From Brassica napus (taxonomy: Eukaryota > Streptophyta > Magnoliopsida > Brassicales > Brassicaceae), in contig NC_063444.1 of the NCBI RefSeq assembly GCF_020379485.1, positions 8,318,652-8,382,651 of the forward strand: 64,000 bases of DNA. Reading direction: 5' to 3'. This document shows, one piece after another, positions 37,776 to 47,879 of the stretch; the first letter of the stretch is position 1, and every line of letters starts with the position of its first letter. The position numbers and the translations under genes are program-made. The notes under the pieces are model-generated. The model ran no database searches. It worked only from the letters and a program-made list of their open reading frames with translations, and had not been told where the DNA came from.

Positions 37776-38809
37776 GTTTATGTACTAAAAATTTGTGTTA
37801 TGAACTTATCTGTGTCAACTTCTTTGTCAAATTGCACTACCAAACAAATTTGAGATGGTCTTGCCCTTTATATTATCCGAAATATAGTTACAAAAGGTCA
37901 CTGCTCAGAAGACTTTCCAGACTACTTATAGTTAAGTCGTCCAGACGACTTAACTGTAAGTCTTCTGCGCAGAATATAGTTACAAAATAGGGATCAAGTT
38001 CAAATACAAAATAGGGATCAAGTTCAAATACACACATCAGCCTAATCTATCATACAAAATCATCTAAAGTGGCCTGTTTATCACCCGTCATACGTACCCA
38101 GGATGTCATCCATGTCCTTGTTTACGAACTCATGCGCGTCAGGAAGCTCTTGAAATATATCCACCGCCATCTTATCCCTCATACTCTTCCCGTTGGCCTT
38201 AGCAAAGTCTTTTTTACTAAACTCTATCCCAAGAGCATGACATTCAATGTACTTTAGAGTGTACACGCCACAATCACCAGCTCGGGCCGGAGGTATATTG
38301 GTCGGTCTCTCATATGTGAATGGCTCCAGGCTGTATTGGGCACGTAGTTCGTCTGAGGAAGCGCACTCAACAAGCAGATAAGGGACCATGTAGAGAAAAG
38401 ACTCCATTACCACATCGAGTTCTTCTGGGGAGATACTGGAACAAATGTTGTCAAAGACGAATATGTGCCTCTTAGGGATCGATATCCAAATAGCAATCCA
38501 ATGACTGTCGGCGAAGTTTACTGGCGCATAGATATCATCAATATCCGTCCCCCAAACCTTGTTCGATTTGCAAAATGATGGTATAGTGCCTGCATAATAA
38601 TTCCACGCCCCACCAGGGAGTCTTCTTCCTAAACCGTTTTGATCGGGCTTCGAGTCCTTAAAATCCTTGAAGTTGAATCTCCATTGCTGAGCAAAGAGAT
38701 GATCAAGGAAGCACATTCTCTCGCTCCTGAAATGTTGTGGGTTAGCGTTGTACCTCTTCCTCAGCACATTAATCCAAGCATCAATATGCTGCATATAAAA
38801 TAAAGTACA

Positions 38810-38985
38810 AGTCAGAAGATATCAGACGACTTAGTGGTAAGTCTTCTACGTAGATGACTTACCAGACGACTTACAAGTAAGTCGTCTGATAAGTCGTCTA
38901 CGTAGAAGACTTACCAGACGACTTACAAGTAAGTTGTCTACGTCATAGCAGAAGACTTACAAGTAAGTTGTCTACGTCATAGGGA
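38810..38985. repeat. GACGACTTA/TAAGTCGTC palindrome array in an Ulp1 intron
   Basis: At least eight motif halves, several paired as palindromes of about 20-24 bp, between the short exon ending near 39,010 and the catalytic exon at 38788. A TACGTAGA/TCTACGTA spacer recurs. Confidence 0.85.
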
Positions 38986-40194
38986 GGTTCGGAGGATTTG
39001 ATACCACCAAGTTCTACTTTTACGTGGTTTTTTATCGAGAGCTGTTCTATAATAACTGCAAACACAAAATGTTGAAAAGCAATCAGGTTTTATGGGAAAA
39101 GCAAGCTATTATGTAAAAAGCAAGCTATTATGTGAAAAGCAAACACTTACGGACAAGATTTCAACCACTCAGCGAGCTCCCTCAACTTATTCTTGTCAAT
39201 TGGTGCAAAAGGATTATAGCCTGGATAAAGCTTTCTGTTTGAAATGATCACTCTGGCCGTCCTGTTTGCCGTATAAGGAGATTTCTGTGATCGGGCAAGT
39301 TTCCTTGTTCGATCACTCTTTGCACGGCAAAGTGCCAAAGCAGCATCCTTCTTTTCTAGATATCTAGCATCCTCCTTCTGCAAATCTGAAACAGTGGATT
39401 GATTTTTGTCCAATAGAACAAGGCTCGGTTCTGAAGCTTTATCCTCCGCCAAGCTCTTCCTTCCCGCGTTCGTCCCATTGACACTTTCACTCTGCAATAT
39501 ACAAAATGAGTTTATACAATAATAACCAATGAGTGTCCTCAAACATGAAACAAAATACATATATAAAATCCAAGGATTTGTTACTAACCCCGGGTTCGAG
39601 CGTCGGTTTAGGTGGAGAGGTAGTGTTTTGAGATGATGTCCCTTTCCGTTTTGTGGTGATACCAACCTTCTTCTCCACAGCTTCCACCCTTTCCGACAGA
39701 TACTTGATCTCCTTAAGGCACGTCCCAAACCCTTCCCTCATGGCATCAGCTATGTCCTTGAACATAGTTTTAATATCCTCTTTGGTCAAACCACCAACAG
39801 TCGTAGTCACCTCTTCACTAGCCTCTGCAGCTGCCTCTTCACTAGCCTCTGCAGCTGCCTCTTCACTAGCTTCAGCAGGTGCCTCTTTACGAGCTTTCTT
39901 CCGAGGTCTTGGACTGTCTTCCTTCACTACCTTTTTCTTCGCTGGACTCACAACCGCCGACTTTGTATTGACCCAAGTACCGGTGACTTCCCAGCAATCC
40001 ATGGTCTACTTCCATGGTTTCTTCACAAACATGAGTTTAATTATGTTCTCCGCGAGCGGGTCCTCAACATCAAACTCCCATTTTGGAAACATTTCACCAG
40101 TGTCCTTTTGAATAAAGTTGATCACCCTAGTCTGCAGTAAATAGAAGATATGAACTTAGATATTTGACGGATTAAGAAAGATGGAAAGAAAAGA

Positions 40195-40685
40195 CTTCAC
40201 AGACGACTTATAATTAAGTCGTCTGGAAAGTCTTCCAGCTGGACGACTTAGTAGACGACTTATAATTAAGTCGTCTGTAAAGTCTTCCAGCTGGAAGACT
40301 TAGTAGAAGACTTATAATTAAGTAGTCTGGATAGTCTTCCCAGACGACTTAATTATAAGGCTTCTACTAAGTCATCCAGCTGGAAGACTTTCCAGACGAC
40401 TTAATTATAAGTCTTCTACTAAGTCTTCCCGCTGGAAGACTTTACAGACGACTTAATTATAAGTCGTCTACTAAGTCGTCCAGCTGGAAGACTTTCCAGA
40501 CGACTTATGATTAAGTAGTCTGGATAGTGTTCCCAGACGACTTAATTATAAGGCTTCTACTAAGTCATCCAACTAGAAGACTTTCCAGACGACTTAATTA
40601 TAAGTCTTCTACTAAGTCGTCTAATTGGAAGACTTATCAGACGACTTAATTATAAGTTTTCTGCGAAGTCGTCCAGATTGAAGTA
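40195..40685. repeat. Palindrome array in DUF1985-Ulp1 intron 1
   Basis: About twenty motif halves with the core GACGACTTAATTATAAGTC, separated by TCCAGCTGGAAGACTT spacers that are themselves palindromic around CAGCTG. It fills nearly the whole intron between 40131 and 40691. Confidence 0.9.
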
Positions 40686-41577
40686 AATACCTGACTGAGG
40701 ATAGCCTCTTTAAACTGTTTGCGTCCTTTGCGACCCTTGTAAGCCAGTATCGGGGGAGACGGATTGTTTGGGAGAGGATTACCAAAAGTAGCACCCAATT
40801 CCGGAAGAGCTGTGTACATCCAGACCTGGAGAGCTTGCGCAAACCCATTAATAGTGTAACAACCCGAAATATCTCTGCCCTTCACAGAGTCCATCAGCAC
40901 CTTAAATGCGACTCTCCCCCATGGATAATTCTCAAACCGTTCTAGCTCCATCACTAGCCTTGCCAGACTAACCCGTGTAGGGGTTGAATACTTTCTCCCT
41001 TCAATGTATCCAGTGAAGATGGCAAGGTACGCGAGCCGCTTGCGATCATCCCGAGACCACCCTTCGCATCTCTCAAGTGCTGCTATTATCTCCTGAGTAG
41101 ATGGCCCAGCTTCGACATGAACTCCCAGCATCTCCCAAAAAGAAGTCAATTCCTTTGTAACAACAGAGTGAGGTCTCTCAAGGTCCTCGATGTACTCGCA
41201 GTTTAGACCAGTGAGGTGTTCAAACTCTAACAGTGAAAACCTCGCAGGTTCTGGACCAACGAGACTCCAAAGCTCATACTTCTTCTTTATGTCCAGCTGA
41301 AAACCGAGCATGTAGTGAACCAGCCTTGAAGCCCAATCAAATCCCAGCTCTTGGAACTTGATGAAAACTCCCAACTTCGACTCCTTCAGCTCTTCATATT
41401 CGTCATCATGAAGAGCTTTCTTTAAAGCAGCATGCAACGTCCAACAAGTATGATACGAAATGCTATGCACTGCGGGGGGCTCTTCCCCTAATGTATATAT
41501 CCTAAGGGGGAGTTCTGGCATCTCCATTTTTTTTGTCTGCCTGCAAAACAATCAAAGACAACCATCTCAAACAATCA

Positions 41578-41700
41578 AAGACTTATAATTAAGTCGTCTG
41601 GCAAGTTTTCCAGCTGAAAGACTTATAATTAAGTCGTCTGGAAAGTCTTCCAGCTGGAAGACTTCCCAGACGACTTAATTATAAGTCTTCCAAGACTTCC
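41578..41700. repeat. Palindrome array upstream of the DUF1985 exon
   Basis: Same motif family (GACTTATAATTAAGTCGTCT) in the 5' leader region of the minus-strand gene; short arrays continue at 42,080-42,150. Confidence 0.85.
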
Positions 41701-42006
41701 AGTTTTATGTTCATCTTTTCCTCAATCAATCACTCGACAGTAAGAGATATAACTTACCGGCGGCGGAGTTCAACGAAACGCCTCTGAGAGAATGCGCGCT
41801 AGGGTTTCCTCTCGGATCTTAAATAGAGGAAGCGGCTGTGAGAACGGTGGTGAGAACGACGGTGATAACGGCGGAAAGATAACCGGCGGTGAGAACGATG
41901 AGAACGATGAGAACGATGGATTAGAGAGAATCGACGGAAATCGCCTTCGAAATCGCCTTTGAGAGAAACGGCTTCTGATTTTCGATAAACAGTGAAAAAA
42001 AAACAC

Positions 42007-42014
42007 CTTATATA
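42007..42014 (-). promoter_or_regulatory. Probable TATA box of the DUF1985-Ulp1 gene, copy 2
   Basis: Reads TATATAAG on the minus strand, about 480 bp upstream of the DUF1985 start. It is conserved at the matching place in the third MULE (54168..54175). Inferred from sequence only. Confidence 0.5.
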
Positions 42015-42324
42015 TGGCCGGTTAATAATCCGGTTAGGTTTAAAAGTACATTGTAAAATTAAAGGTTTGGTCCGGTTTGGACGACTTACTAGTAAGTCGT
42101 CTGTTGAATACTGTACATCAGACGACTTACTAGTAAGTCGTCCCAGACCCTAAATTTAACCCCTAAACTAAATTGACTAAATTAACTAACTAACCATGTT
42201 ATAAACCCGTAGTTATACTTAAATAGTGTTTACTATACACAGAATTAAAACACTTAGGTAAATTTTAAAGTTTTCAAAAAAACATTTATGCATTCCAAAA
42301 TCTAACCCTAAGAACACATACAAT

Positions 42325-42518
42325 ACTACAACATATGTTGGCAAAACCTAAACCAAAGAATATCATGACTCACTAATATCATTGCCAAATATGACTCACA
42401 ACTTGATTTCAAACACAAAGGTTAACCCAAACTTAAATTTGGATGTGTCAAAAGTAGTGAGTGAAAGTAGTGAGTCATGATATTCTTTGGTTTAGGTTTT
42501 GCCAACATATGTTGTAGT
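42325..42518. repeat. Perfect 51-bp inverted repeat with 92-bp spacer
   Basis: Left arm 42325..42375 and right arm 42468..42518 are exact reverse complements by eye (ACAACATATGTTGGCAAAAC and its complement). The left arm is MULE right-arm sequence. The right arm is followed by AGTAGTGAGTGAA direct repeats to about 42,551. Marks the place where the MULE right arm breaks off. Confidence 0.9.
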
Positions 42519-42831
42519 AGTGAGTGAAAGTAGTGAGTGAAAGTAGTGAGTTGGTTCACATGAAGCTAAACAACAAAACACTTTCAGAAATGCACCCGTG
42601 ACTTGGTTCACATGTCCTACTGCTTAACCTGAAACAACACAAAAGACAAGAGTTGGCTAATTATTAAAGTTATATGACATGTGACTAGATAGCTAACTAC
42701 GCAATACAACATGTCTACCTAATACGCCAAGAGTTAGCTAACTACTCAGGACTACTCCAAACAAGATAGCTAACTGCTCAATACAACATGTCTAATACGC
42801 CAAGAGTTAGCAAATAACACAATACCTAAAC

Positions 42832-43430
42832 TCATAACATCTCAGACATAAGTTTGAGTTTAAGAGATGTTTCCATCTCAGTGAGTGGATCTTTTTTGGC
42901 AAGTAAACGGTCGAGCAGTTTCTGTTTAGAGAGTTTTTCTTTCATTTCCATGATGGCATGTATCTGTGACAACTCCTCTTCTTTACCACTCTTCTTCCTC
43001 TTAGTAGCAGCTTTAGCAGCCTTGACCCCCACAGGTCTAGCCTCTGGTTCTCCCACTTCATCTTCTGTGTCTACCTCCAGCACTTGTTTGCGCTTTTCCT
43101 TCCCACCGTGATTAGCCAGATAGGTAGAGGACCATTTCTGGTCATGCCTCAGTTCCCTCCAGGCATGTTCCAGGGTGAACTTGTAACCGTGATCATTGTA
43201 GAAGTAGTCTAGTGCAGCTTTCATCACATCATCATCATTTTGACCACTTCTCTGCTCCCTCAGAGCCGCATCATAGCATCCAACGAACTTGGACACTTGC
43301 TCGTTAATCCTAGCCCATCTTTGCTTGCACTGACCAACCTCTCTAGGTATTGTCCCAACCAGCTGAGGGCTTGCGTTGTAGTAGTCTACAATCCTCCTCC
43401 AGAACGCACCAGCTTAAGTAGGCGAGGTTT
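42832..43430 (-). pseudogene. SANT/NAM-associated-domain ORF, 5' truncated
   Basis: Resembles the Myb/SANT-like ORF1 of PIF/Harbinger elements (often annotated 'glutathione S-transferase T3-like' in Brassica). The frame reads AFWRRIVDYYNASPQLVGTI, REVGQCKQRWARINEQVSKF, then DDVMKAALDYFYNDHGYKFT and AWRELRHDQKW, a basic KKRKKSGK patch, and a helical tail ending SLKLKLMSEML. Upstream the frame meets a TAA just before AGAFW, and the N-terminal SANT repeat is missing. An internal Met near 43296 would give only the C-terminal 154 residues. DNA binding in transposition is the family role; this copy looks dead. Confidence 0.65.
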
Positions 43431-43812
43431 ACCTAAGAAACATTTAAAGGCAATAAAATCCGAGCAGTTAGGAAGGTAGAAAGAAAACTAGTTGCATTAA
43501 ACACCAATCAAATCAGACTAACACCGAATTCATTAGGTTGTAAAACATTTAAAACAATCCAATCTGAGGCGGTAGGAAGGTAGAAAGCAAAACAACTAGC
43601 ATTTAACACCAATACAATCAAAGAAAAGAGACTACTATTATTTTTGACGTTTTAATTTTTATTATTCAAAGAAAATACAGTACTATATGTTTTTTATAAT
43701 TCAAAGAAAAGTCACTAGGAATTTGTAGTTTCGTACCTTATTATACAGACACTCTCGAGGTTTTAGACACTCTGGTTTACTTCTTTGAAGCTCTTGCTGC
43801 AAAAACATGCGA

Positions 43813-44385
43813 TCAAACAGTCAAAAGTTTTACAAAATTGCATAAAGGACAACCAAAAGCAGAAGAGATAAACTTACTAGTCAGAAACATGACCGCCAGA
43901 CCTAAAAAAACTAATACAGAGACCAGTAACCCAACTTCCAATGCAAAGCCATTTCTAACCCCTGATTTCTTCTTAGATAACTCACAGACGGTCTTCTGTA
44001 GCTTAACCAGCTTCTGGTCATACTCAAAACCTTGATCCTTAAGCTGCCTAAGTTGTCTCTGAATGTCACTCATCTCCTCTGTAACAGCCACATCCCACCA
44101 TTTCCATATGTGGCAGTCCCCATCATCGATATTGTCGCAGGTGAAGTACCTTCTCCCTGGGTCTTTACGCGTGTAAGATGTTGCAACAACAGGCTCACCA
44201 CCACAGTAGCATGTCGTCGGGATTCCATCATCACCCTCAGGTTGAGGTGGGTACTGAACCGGCTCAGCAATATGGTAGCTACTCTCAGCTCCATCGGCGT
44301 ACAGTTCAGCTTCTGCTTGAAGAAGGGACGTTATGTCATACTCGTTTGATGAAGAAGGCTGGGTGTACGAGTAATCTTGTCCCAT
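43813..44385 (-). CDS. GRF-type zinc-finger protein, TE-associated
   Basis: 190-residue open frame. Residues about 58-96 form a GRF zinc finger (TCYCGGEPVVATSY, GRRYFTC, GDCHIWKWW), followed by a coiled coil (EMSDIQRQLRQLKDQGFEYD) and a hydrophobic C-terminal helix (VGLLVSVLVFLGLAVMFL), so a tail-anchored membrane protein is possible. A GTAAGTTT donor within the last codons (near 43,877) suggests the final residues are replaced by a small spliced exon near 43,800. Small GRF proteins of this layout are numerous in Brassica and are linked to Harbinger-like repeats. Function unknown. Confidence 0.6.
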   Translation of the reverse strand: MGQDYSYTQPSSSNEYDITSLLQAEAELYADGAESSYHIAEPVQYPPQPEGDDGIPTTCYCGGEPVVATSYTRKDPGRRYFTCDNIDDGDCHIWKWWDVAVTEEMSDIQRQLRQLKDQGFEYDQKLVKLQKTVCELSKKKSGVRNGFALEVGLLVSVLVFLGLAVMFLTSKFISSAFGCPLCNFVKLLTV

Positions 44386-44404
44386 GATTCGTTAACCTGA
44401 AAGA

Positions 44405-44478
44405 AATCATGTAAGCGAAGAAGATAAAGCGAAGAAGATAACGCGAAGAAGATAAAGCGAAGAAGATAAAGCGAAGTG
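44405..44478. repeat. 15-bp tandem repeat GCGAAGAAGATAAA
   Basis: About five near-perfect units just upstream (minus-strand sense) of the GRF ORF, in its presumed leader. Confidence 0.85.
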
Positions 44479-45119
44479 GATAATAAACAACAACAATCAC
44501 AGAGCATTAGAGAAACAAGCACCGATTGAACAAAACAGAGGGATCGAGTTAACAAAACATGACAAAAGAGTAGATCCCCATATTGACAAAACATGACAAA
44601 AGAGTAAGAAATCGATTGTAAGAACAAACGAGTAGATCCCCAAATCGTTTGAAACCAAAATCCTTTTCAAACCCTAACTACAAACGACCTAAACCCCAAA
44701 TCGATTGAAAACCCAGTTATTCTAAACCCTAATTTCAAACGTAAATATCCCCAAATCGATTGAAAACACAAAACCAAACACTAAATTGAGAGGAAAACAA
44801 CATCGAACCTAATCTAAATCCATAAATCTGCACGAGAAGGCTTCGATTTACCTTCGTATACAGATCGAAATCGCCTTTCCTCGAGAGCTTTTCTTTTTTT
44901 CTCGGCTTCGGTCGAAAATGAAATCTTTTTTTTTTGGTATACAAAAGACGAAAGCGGACCGAACGTATCACCGGCTGCCACGTCTCTAAGGATCAACGCC
45001 TTTAAATCCTTAGTTACGGATTCTTCCTTAGCTTATTTAGCTCAAATAATATTTTTATAATCCGATAAGCATATGATTAACCGCTAAGGACCATCAACGT
45101 TACCCCGTTGCAGCTGCTC

Positions 45120-45748
45120 TAAGTTGCGATGAATGTCCCTAAAGAAAAAAAAAAAAAAAAACTTCCTCCATAAGTTGCGATGAATGTCGTCCTCACAAAT
45201 AGTATCTTCGCAATTGTGTGTGTTTTCTATGTTCTTGATCCATTGTGATCCAGGTCTTACACCTGAGAAACCAACTAACTTGTGATGAATGCTTTCTGGT
45301 CACCTGATAAGCAACCAAATTCTGAAGCTCTCCCTATAGTCTGCATTCCTCTCTTTTGCGAAGATCTTTCTTGAAACGATCCTAAATGCAAGCTAGAGAT
45401 CATGTCTCCAACAAATTATTGATATTACTTTCTGGTTCGCTCCTAGCAGATTCAAATCCAACAAGTTGCCACTTTCTCTTTTACAATACATAATTAAAAC
45501 TACTTCTTTTAAAACTTGTTATGAATGTTTCCCACTTTTTTGCTGTTGATATGAACTATTGTTACTTGCATCACACACCACTACGTTTCCTTCCTTCAAG
45601 ATTTGCAAAACTCACTAATAATTTTCAAGATTTGCCAAACTCACCAATAATTGTCACACACAAGGATATATCTATAGCATACGGATTTGGACAGCCCGTT
45701 TGGTTAATTGGACATGATTCCCACGATGGAAAATCATTTGACCAACCA
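45120..45748. other. Intergenic, no gene
   Basis: Contains a 17-bp direct repeat AAGTTGCGATGAATGTC (from about 45122 and 45173) enclosing a poly-A run. No coding region recognised. Confidence 0.5.
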
Positions 45749-45914
45749 AGCGCTCGTAGCTTGGTGGTAAAGGAGGTACAACTGTGCTGCCCGCCACCCG
45801 GGTTCGAGTCTTGGCCACAACGGATTTAACATCCCTTCCGTTGGGGCGCTGGACTCCTTTCGGGGCGATAGTTGGGATTGTGGCTGCCCAGATACCAGAG
45901 TTATCAAAAAAAAA
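45749..45914 (+). mobile_element. tRNA-derived SINE
   Basis: Pol III A box (TAGCTTGGTGG, 45757..45767) and B box (GGTTCGAGTC, 45801..45810), then a short body and an A-run. 19-bp target duplication with one mismatch (45730..45748 and 45915..45933, beginning AAAATCATTTGACCA). Full-length, ~166 bp. Confidence 0.92.
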
Positions 45915-45933
45915 AAAATCATTTGACCAGCCA

Positions 45934-46534
45934 TGCTATATTCAGACAGCTGTTCAAAGCAAATGTAATCAATGTGAGTTGATTGGTTAGAACGTACATG
46001 CGTACTGGAGCTCCATAAATAAAGTAAGATTGGCTTGGAGTGCTTGAATCATTAGTGGATGTTTAAAGAGCAGACTTAATTATCATGTTATCCCAGCCCT
46101 TCAATTATCATGTTATCATGTTTCCACCTTCATCTCCCAGGAAACAAAATCGTGCAAGGGATGCTTAAATTACATAAATAACTCAGAACAGAACTTGTTC
46201 TGATATGATTCATTTGAATGACAAAAGGTGTGAACATCTCCGATGTAATGTGATAAGAAAATGAGATCCTCTTCTTGGATTATTAAGTTTTTATCCGTTT
46301 TCTGTGTGTGGTGTATATATTGTAGGAAGGAAGTTAGACCGGAGATAAATCACTTAAATCAAATTAGACATTGAAATAACACATATCCATTAACTAGACT
46401 GAATATATAAAAGGAGTAGCATAATTACTTGACACATACATCATTAGGTGTCAAAATCCACTTAATAAACTAATTGATCCAGCAATAACATTAGAAACCA
46501 CAGGTGCGTAAGCATATCCAACATGATAAGGTAA
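45934..46534. other. Intergenic, no gene
   Basis: AT-rich spacer between the SINE and the hAT MITE, with a short local repeat AATTATCATGTTATC near 46,078-46,115. Nothing else seen. Confidence 0.5.
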
Positions 46535-47112
46535 CATTGGAGGAGCTATGTCTACGTGAGGGGGTCAGCTGACCCTGTGATTTTTTACAAATTATTTTTT
46601 GTTCATTAAAGTTAAGTAATTGTGGGATAATTTGGTTAGAGTTCTATATAAGTTGACCCCCTTGTCTCGAGGTCAAACATTTCCCTTGACACCTTTGTTA
46701 TTTTTATTTTGTTTCTGCCTTTTAAAATAATATTTTAATGTTTATTTACCTCATTTTTCCCTATCATTTGTTAACTTTTTTAATCCTTTTGATTATTTTT
46801 CTCTTCTTTACTATAATATATATTTAGATAAATTAATATTTTGAAGAATCAAAACTAATATAATCCTATTCATTCACTAATATTAAAAAGAAATGTAAAC
46901 ATATGTTGATATAATATAAAAATATTCATATATTTATTCACAACATATAAGTTTTAGTTAAAATTATAATTCGTGGGGTTTATAACAAACTGATATTCTT
47001 TTTAGTTATAATATTCATATTAATAATTCTTATAAGATAAATAATTTAATATTATTATATAATTAGTTCAATAAAACGACTCTTTTAAATAACAATTTTG
47101 GCTCTGCCACTG
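46535..47112. mobile_element. hAT-type MITE, 578 bp
   Basis: Perfect 8-bp target duplication TAAGGTAA (46527..46534 and 47113..47120), the hAT signature. Termini CATTGGAGGAGCTA and, reverse-complemented, CAGTGGCAGAGCCA form an imperfect inverted repeat. A GGGTCAGCTGACCC palindrome lies near the left end. AT-rich and noncoding. Confidence 0.9.
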
Positions 47113-47147
47113 TAAGGTAAGCTGGTTAGAAGCTTCATCATCTTCAG

Positions 47148-47813
47148 CTAGATGTCTTGCAAGTTGCAATCATAACCTTCCATCATGACCTGGTCAAAGA
47201 GAGACTCGCATTTTTCGAGATGAGACCTGAAGATAGCAAACTTGGGCAAAACATCACCATCTGGTGCAGTAACAGGAGGGAAGAAAGCATTAGAAAAGTA
47301 CTGGAGGGTATGTTTCTTGAAATGGTCCATGAGGAGCTTGGCATTTGACCTTAGTGTATCATTGGTCATATCTTTAGATATTCTAACCAACATAGGTGGA
47401 TTCACTTTATTATTTATCACCACCCTGTTTTGAAACAAAGCCCTCTCAAGACTGTCAATGCACTTGCCAATGCAAGTTATGGAAGCTATGAGCTCATCTT
47501 TGGAGGTGGTCTACAGTAAAGATATGAAACAAAGACAAAAAGGAAACAACTTTCTCTCAGACACCTCTAAATCAAGGAAAAATATAAGCAATCGAAGTAC
47601 AAACAATATAAGCGATTCAAAAAAAGGCCACACAAAAACATTGCTAAGAAGCACCAACGTTTCTTACAAACTTACTGTTTTCTTGTTGAATTCTTCCATT
47701 TCCTGGACTTTTGTCCTTATCCGGAATCCTAACTGCACGTTGGCCTCTCGCAAAGCTGACAACTGGCCGTCGAAATGATTGGAAGCAGATGAAGAGTTGA
47801 CGGAATCCGACAT
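47148..47813 (-). CDS. Unrecognised two-exon protein, 166 aa
   Basis: I do not recognise this gene. Exons 47676..47813 (ATG at 47813) and 47148..47510 join through a GT-AG intron as NKKT|TSKDEL and give 166 residues without a stop. The N-terminus MSDSVNSSSASNHFDGQLSA is Ser-rich, followed by helical, coiled-coil-like segments (LREANVQLGFRIRTKVQEME; ITCIGKCIDSLERALFQNRV), a basic middle and an acidic end (LEKCESLFDQVMMEGYDCNL). No signal peptide or membrane segment. A TATA box lies at about 60 bp upstream. It is not in the Arabidopsis order I recall and sits among transposons, so it may be a transposed host gene or a captured fragment. The clean splice sites and open frame argue it is recent or intact. 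Confidence 0.6.
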
Positions 47814-47870
47814 TCTTAAAAATTTTCTTATACTCGGTGTAAACGCAAAAAACTTTCTTGTAAGCTTTCT

Positions 47871-47879
47871 CTATTTATA
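47871..47879 (-). promoter_or_regulatory. TATA box of the two-exon gene
   Basis: TATAAATAG on the minus strand, 58 bp upstream of the ATG at 47813, a spacing that fits a short plant 5' leader of about 25-30 nt. Confidence 0.6.

Larger units (their letters stand above)
30580..38683. repeat. Tandem segmental duplication, copy 2 (8.1 kb)
   Basis: Second unit of the tandem duplication. Relative to copy 1 it keeps an extra palindrome near 31,585, lacks one 63-bp minisatellite unit and has an extra ~24-bp repeat near 38,005. Its right limit at 38683 is where homology to copy 1 ends; the MULE continues beyond it. Confidence 0.9.
38081..41527 (-). pseudogene. MULE-borne DUF1985-Ulp1 protease gene, copy 2
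   Basis: Minus-strand exons about 40691..41527 (start MEMPELPLR at 41527), 39589..40131, 39151..39491, a short one starting at 39055, and 38081..38788. Exon 1 is a DUF1985 domain (LGVFIKFQELGFDWASRLVH, FSLLEFEHLTGLNCEYIED). The middle is Lys/Ala/Glu-rich with repeated EEAAAEAS units. The last exon is the Ulp1/C48 catalytic domain with His (DSHWIAIWI), Asp (FVFDN) and Cys (GDCGVY) in place. An in-frame TAG at 40006..40008 (KKPWK|stop|TMDCWEV) breaks exon 2. Introns 1 and 4 are filled with TAAGTCGTC palindromes. Family knowledge: Ulp1-type enzymes cleave SUMO-like modifiers; the role of this one for the element is unknown. Confidence 0.8.
30941..42375 (+). mobile_element. MULE copy 2, most complete copy
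   Basis: Left end GGGCTTTTTGCAG at 30941. Carries the full transposase pseudogene (+) and the full DUF1985-Ulp1 gene (-), arranged tail to tail with promoters at opposite ends. The right arm (42,000-42,375) aligns with 54,165-54,525 of the third MULE, but the last ~370 bp and the right terminal repeat are absent. A 51-bp inverted repeat and Harbinger-like DNA follow instead. Confidence 0.8.
42541..45119 (-). mobile_element. Decayed PIF/Harbinger-type element, right end kept
   Basis: The right end reads GTTGCAGCTGCTC followed by TAA (45120..45122), like GAGCA-type Harbinger termini. The matching left terminus is not found. The region carries two minus-strand ORFs, a SANT/NAM-associated type and a GRF zinc-finger type, often seen together in Brassica repeats. 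No DDE transposase is visible, so it is non-autonomous. Confidence 0.5.

Noticed and set aside
42832..43430. Glutathione S-transferase
   Set aside because: Brassica entries with this sequence carry that name, but the visible residues are SANT/NAM-associated, with no GST thioredoxin fold motif.
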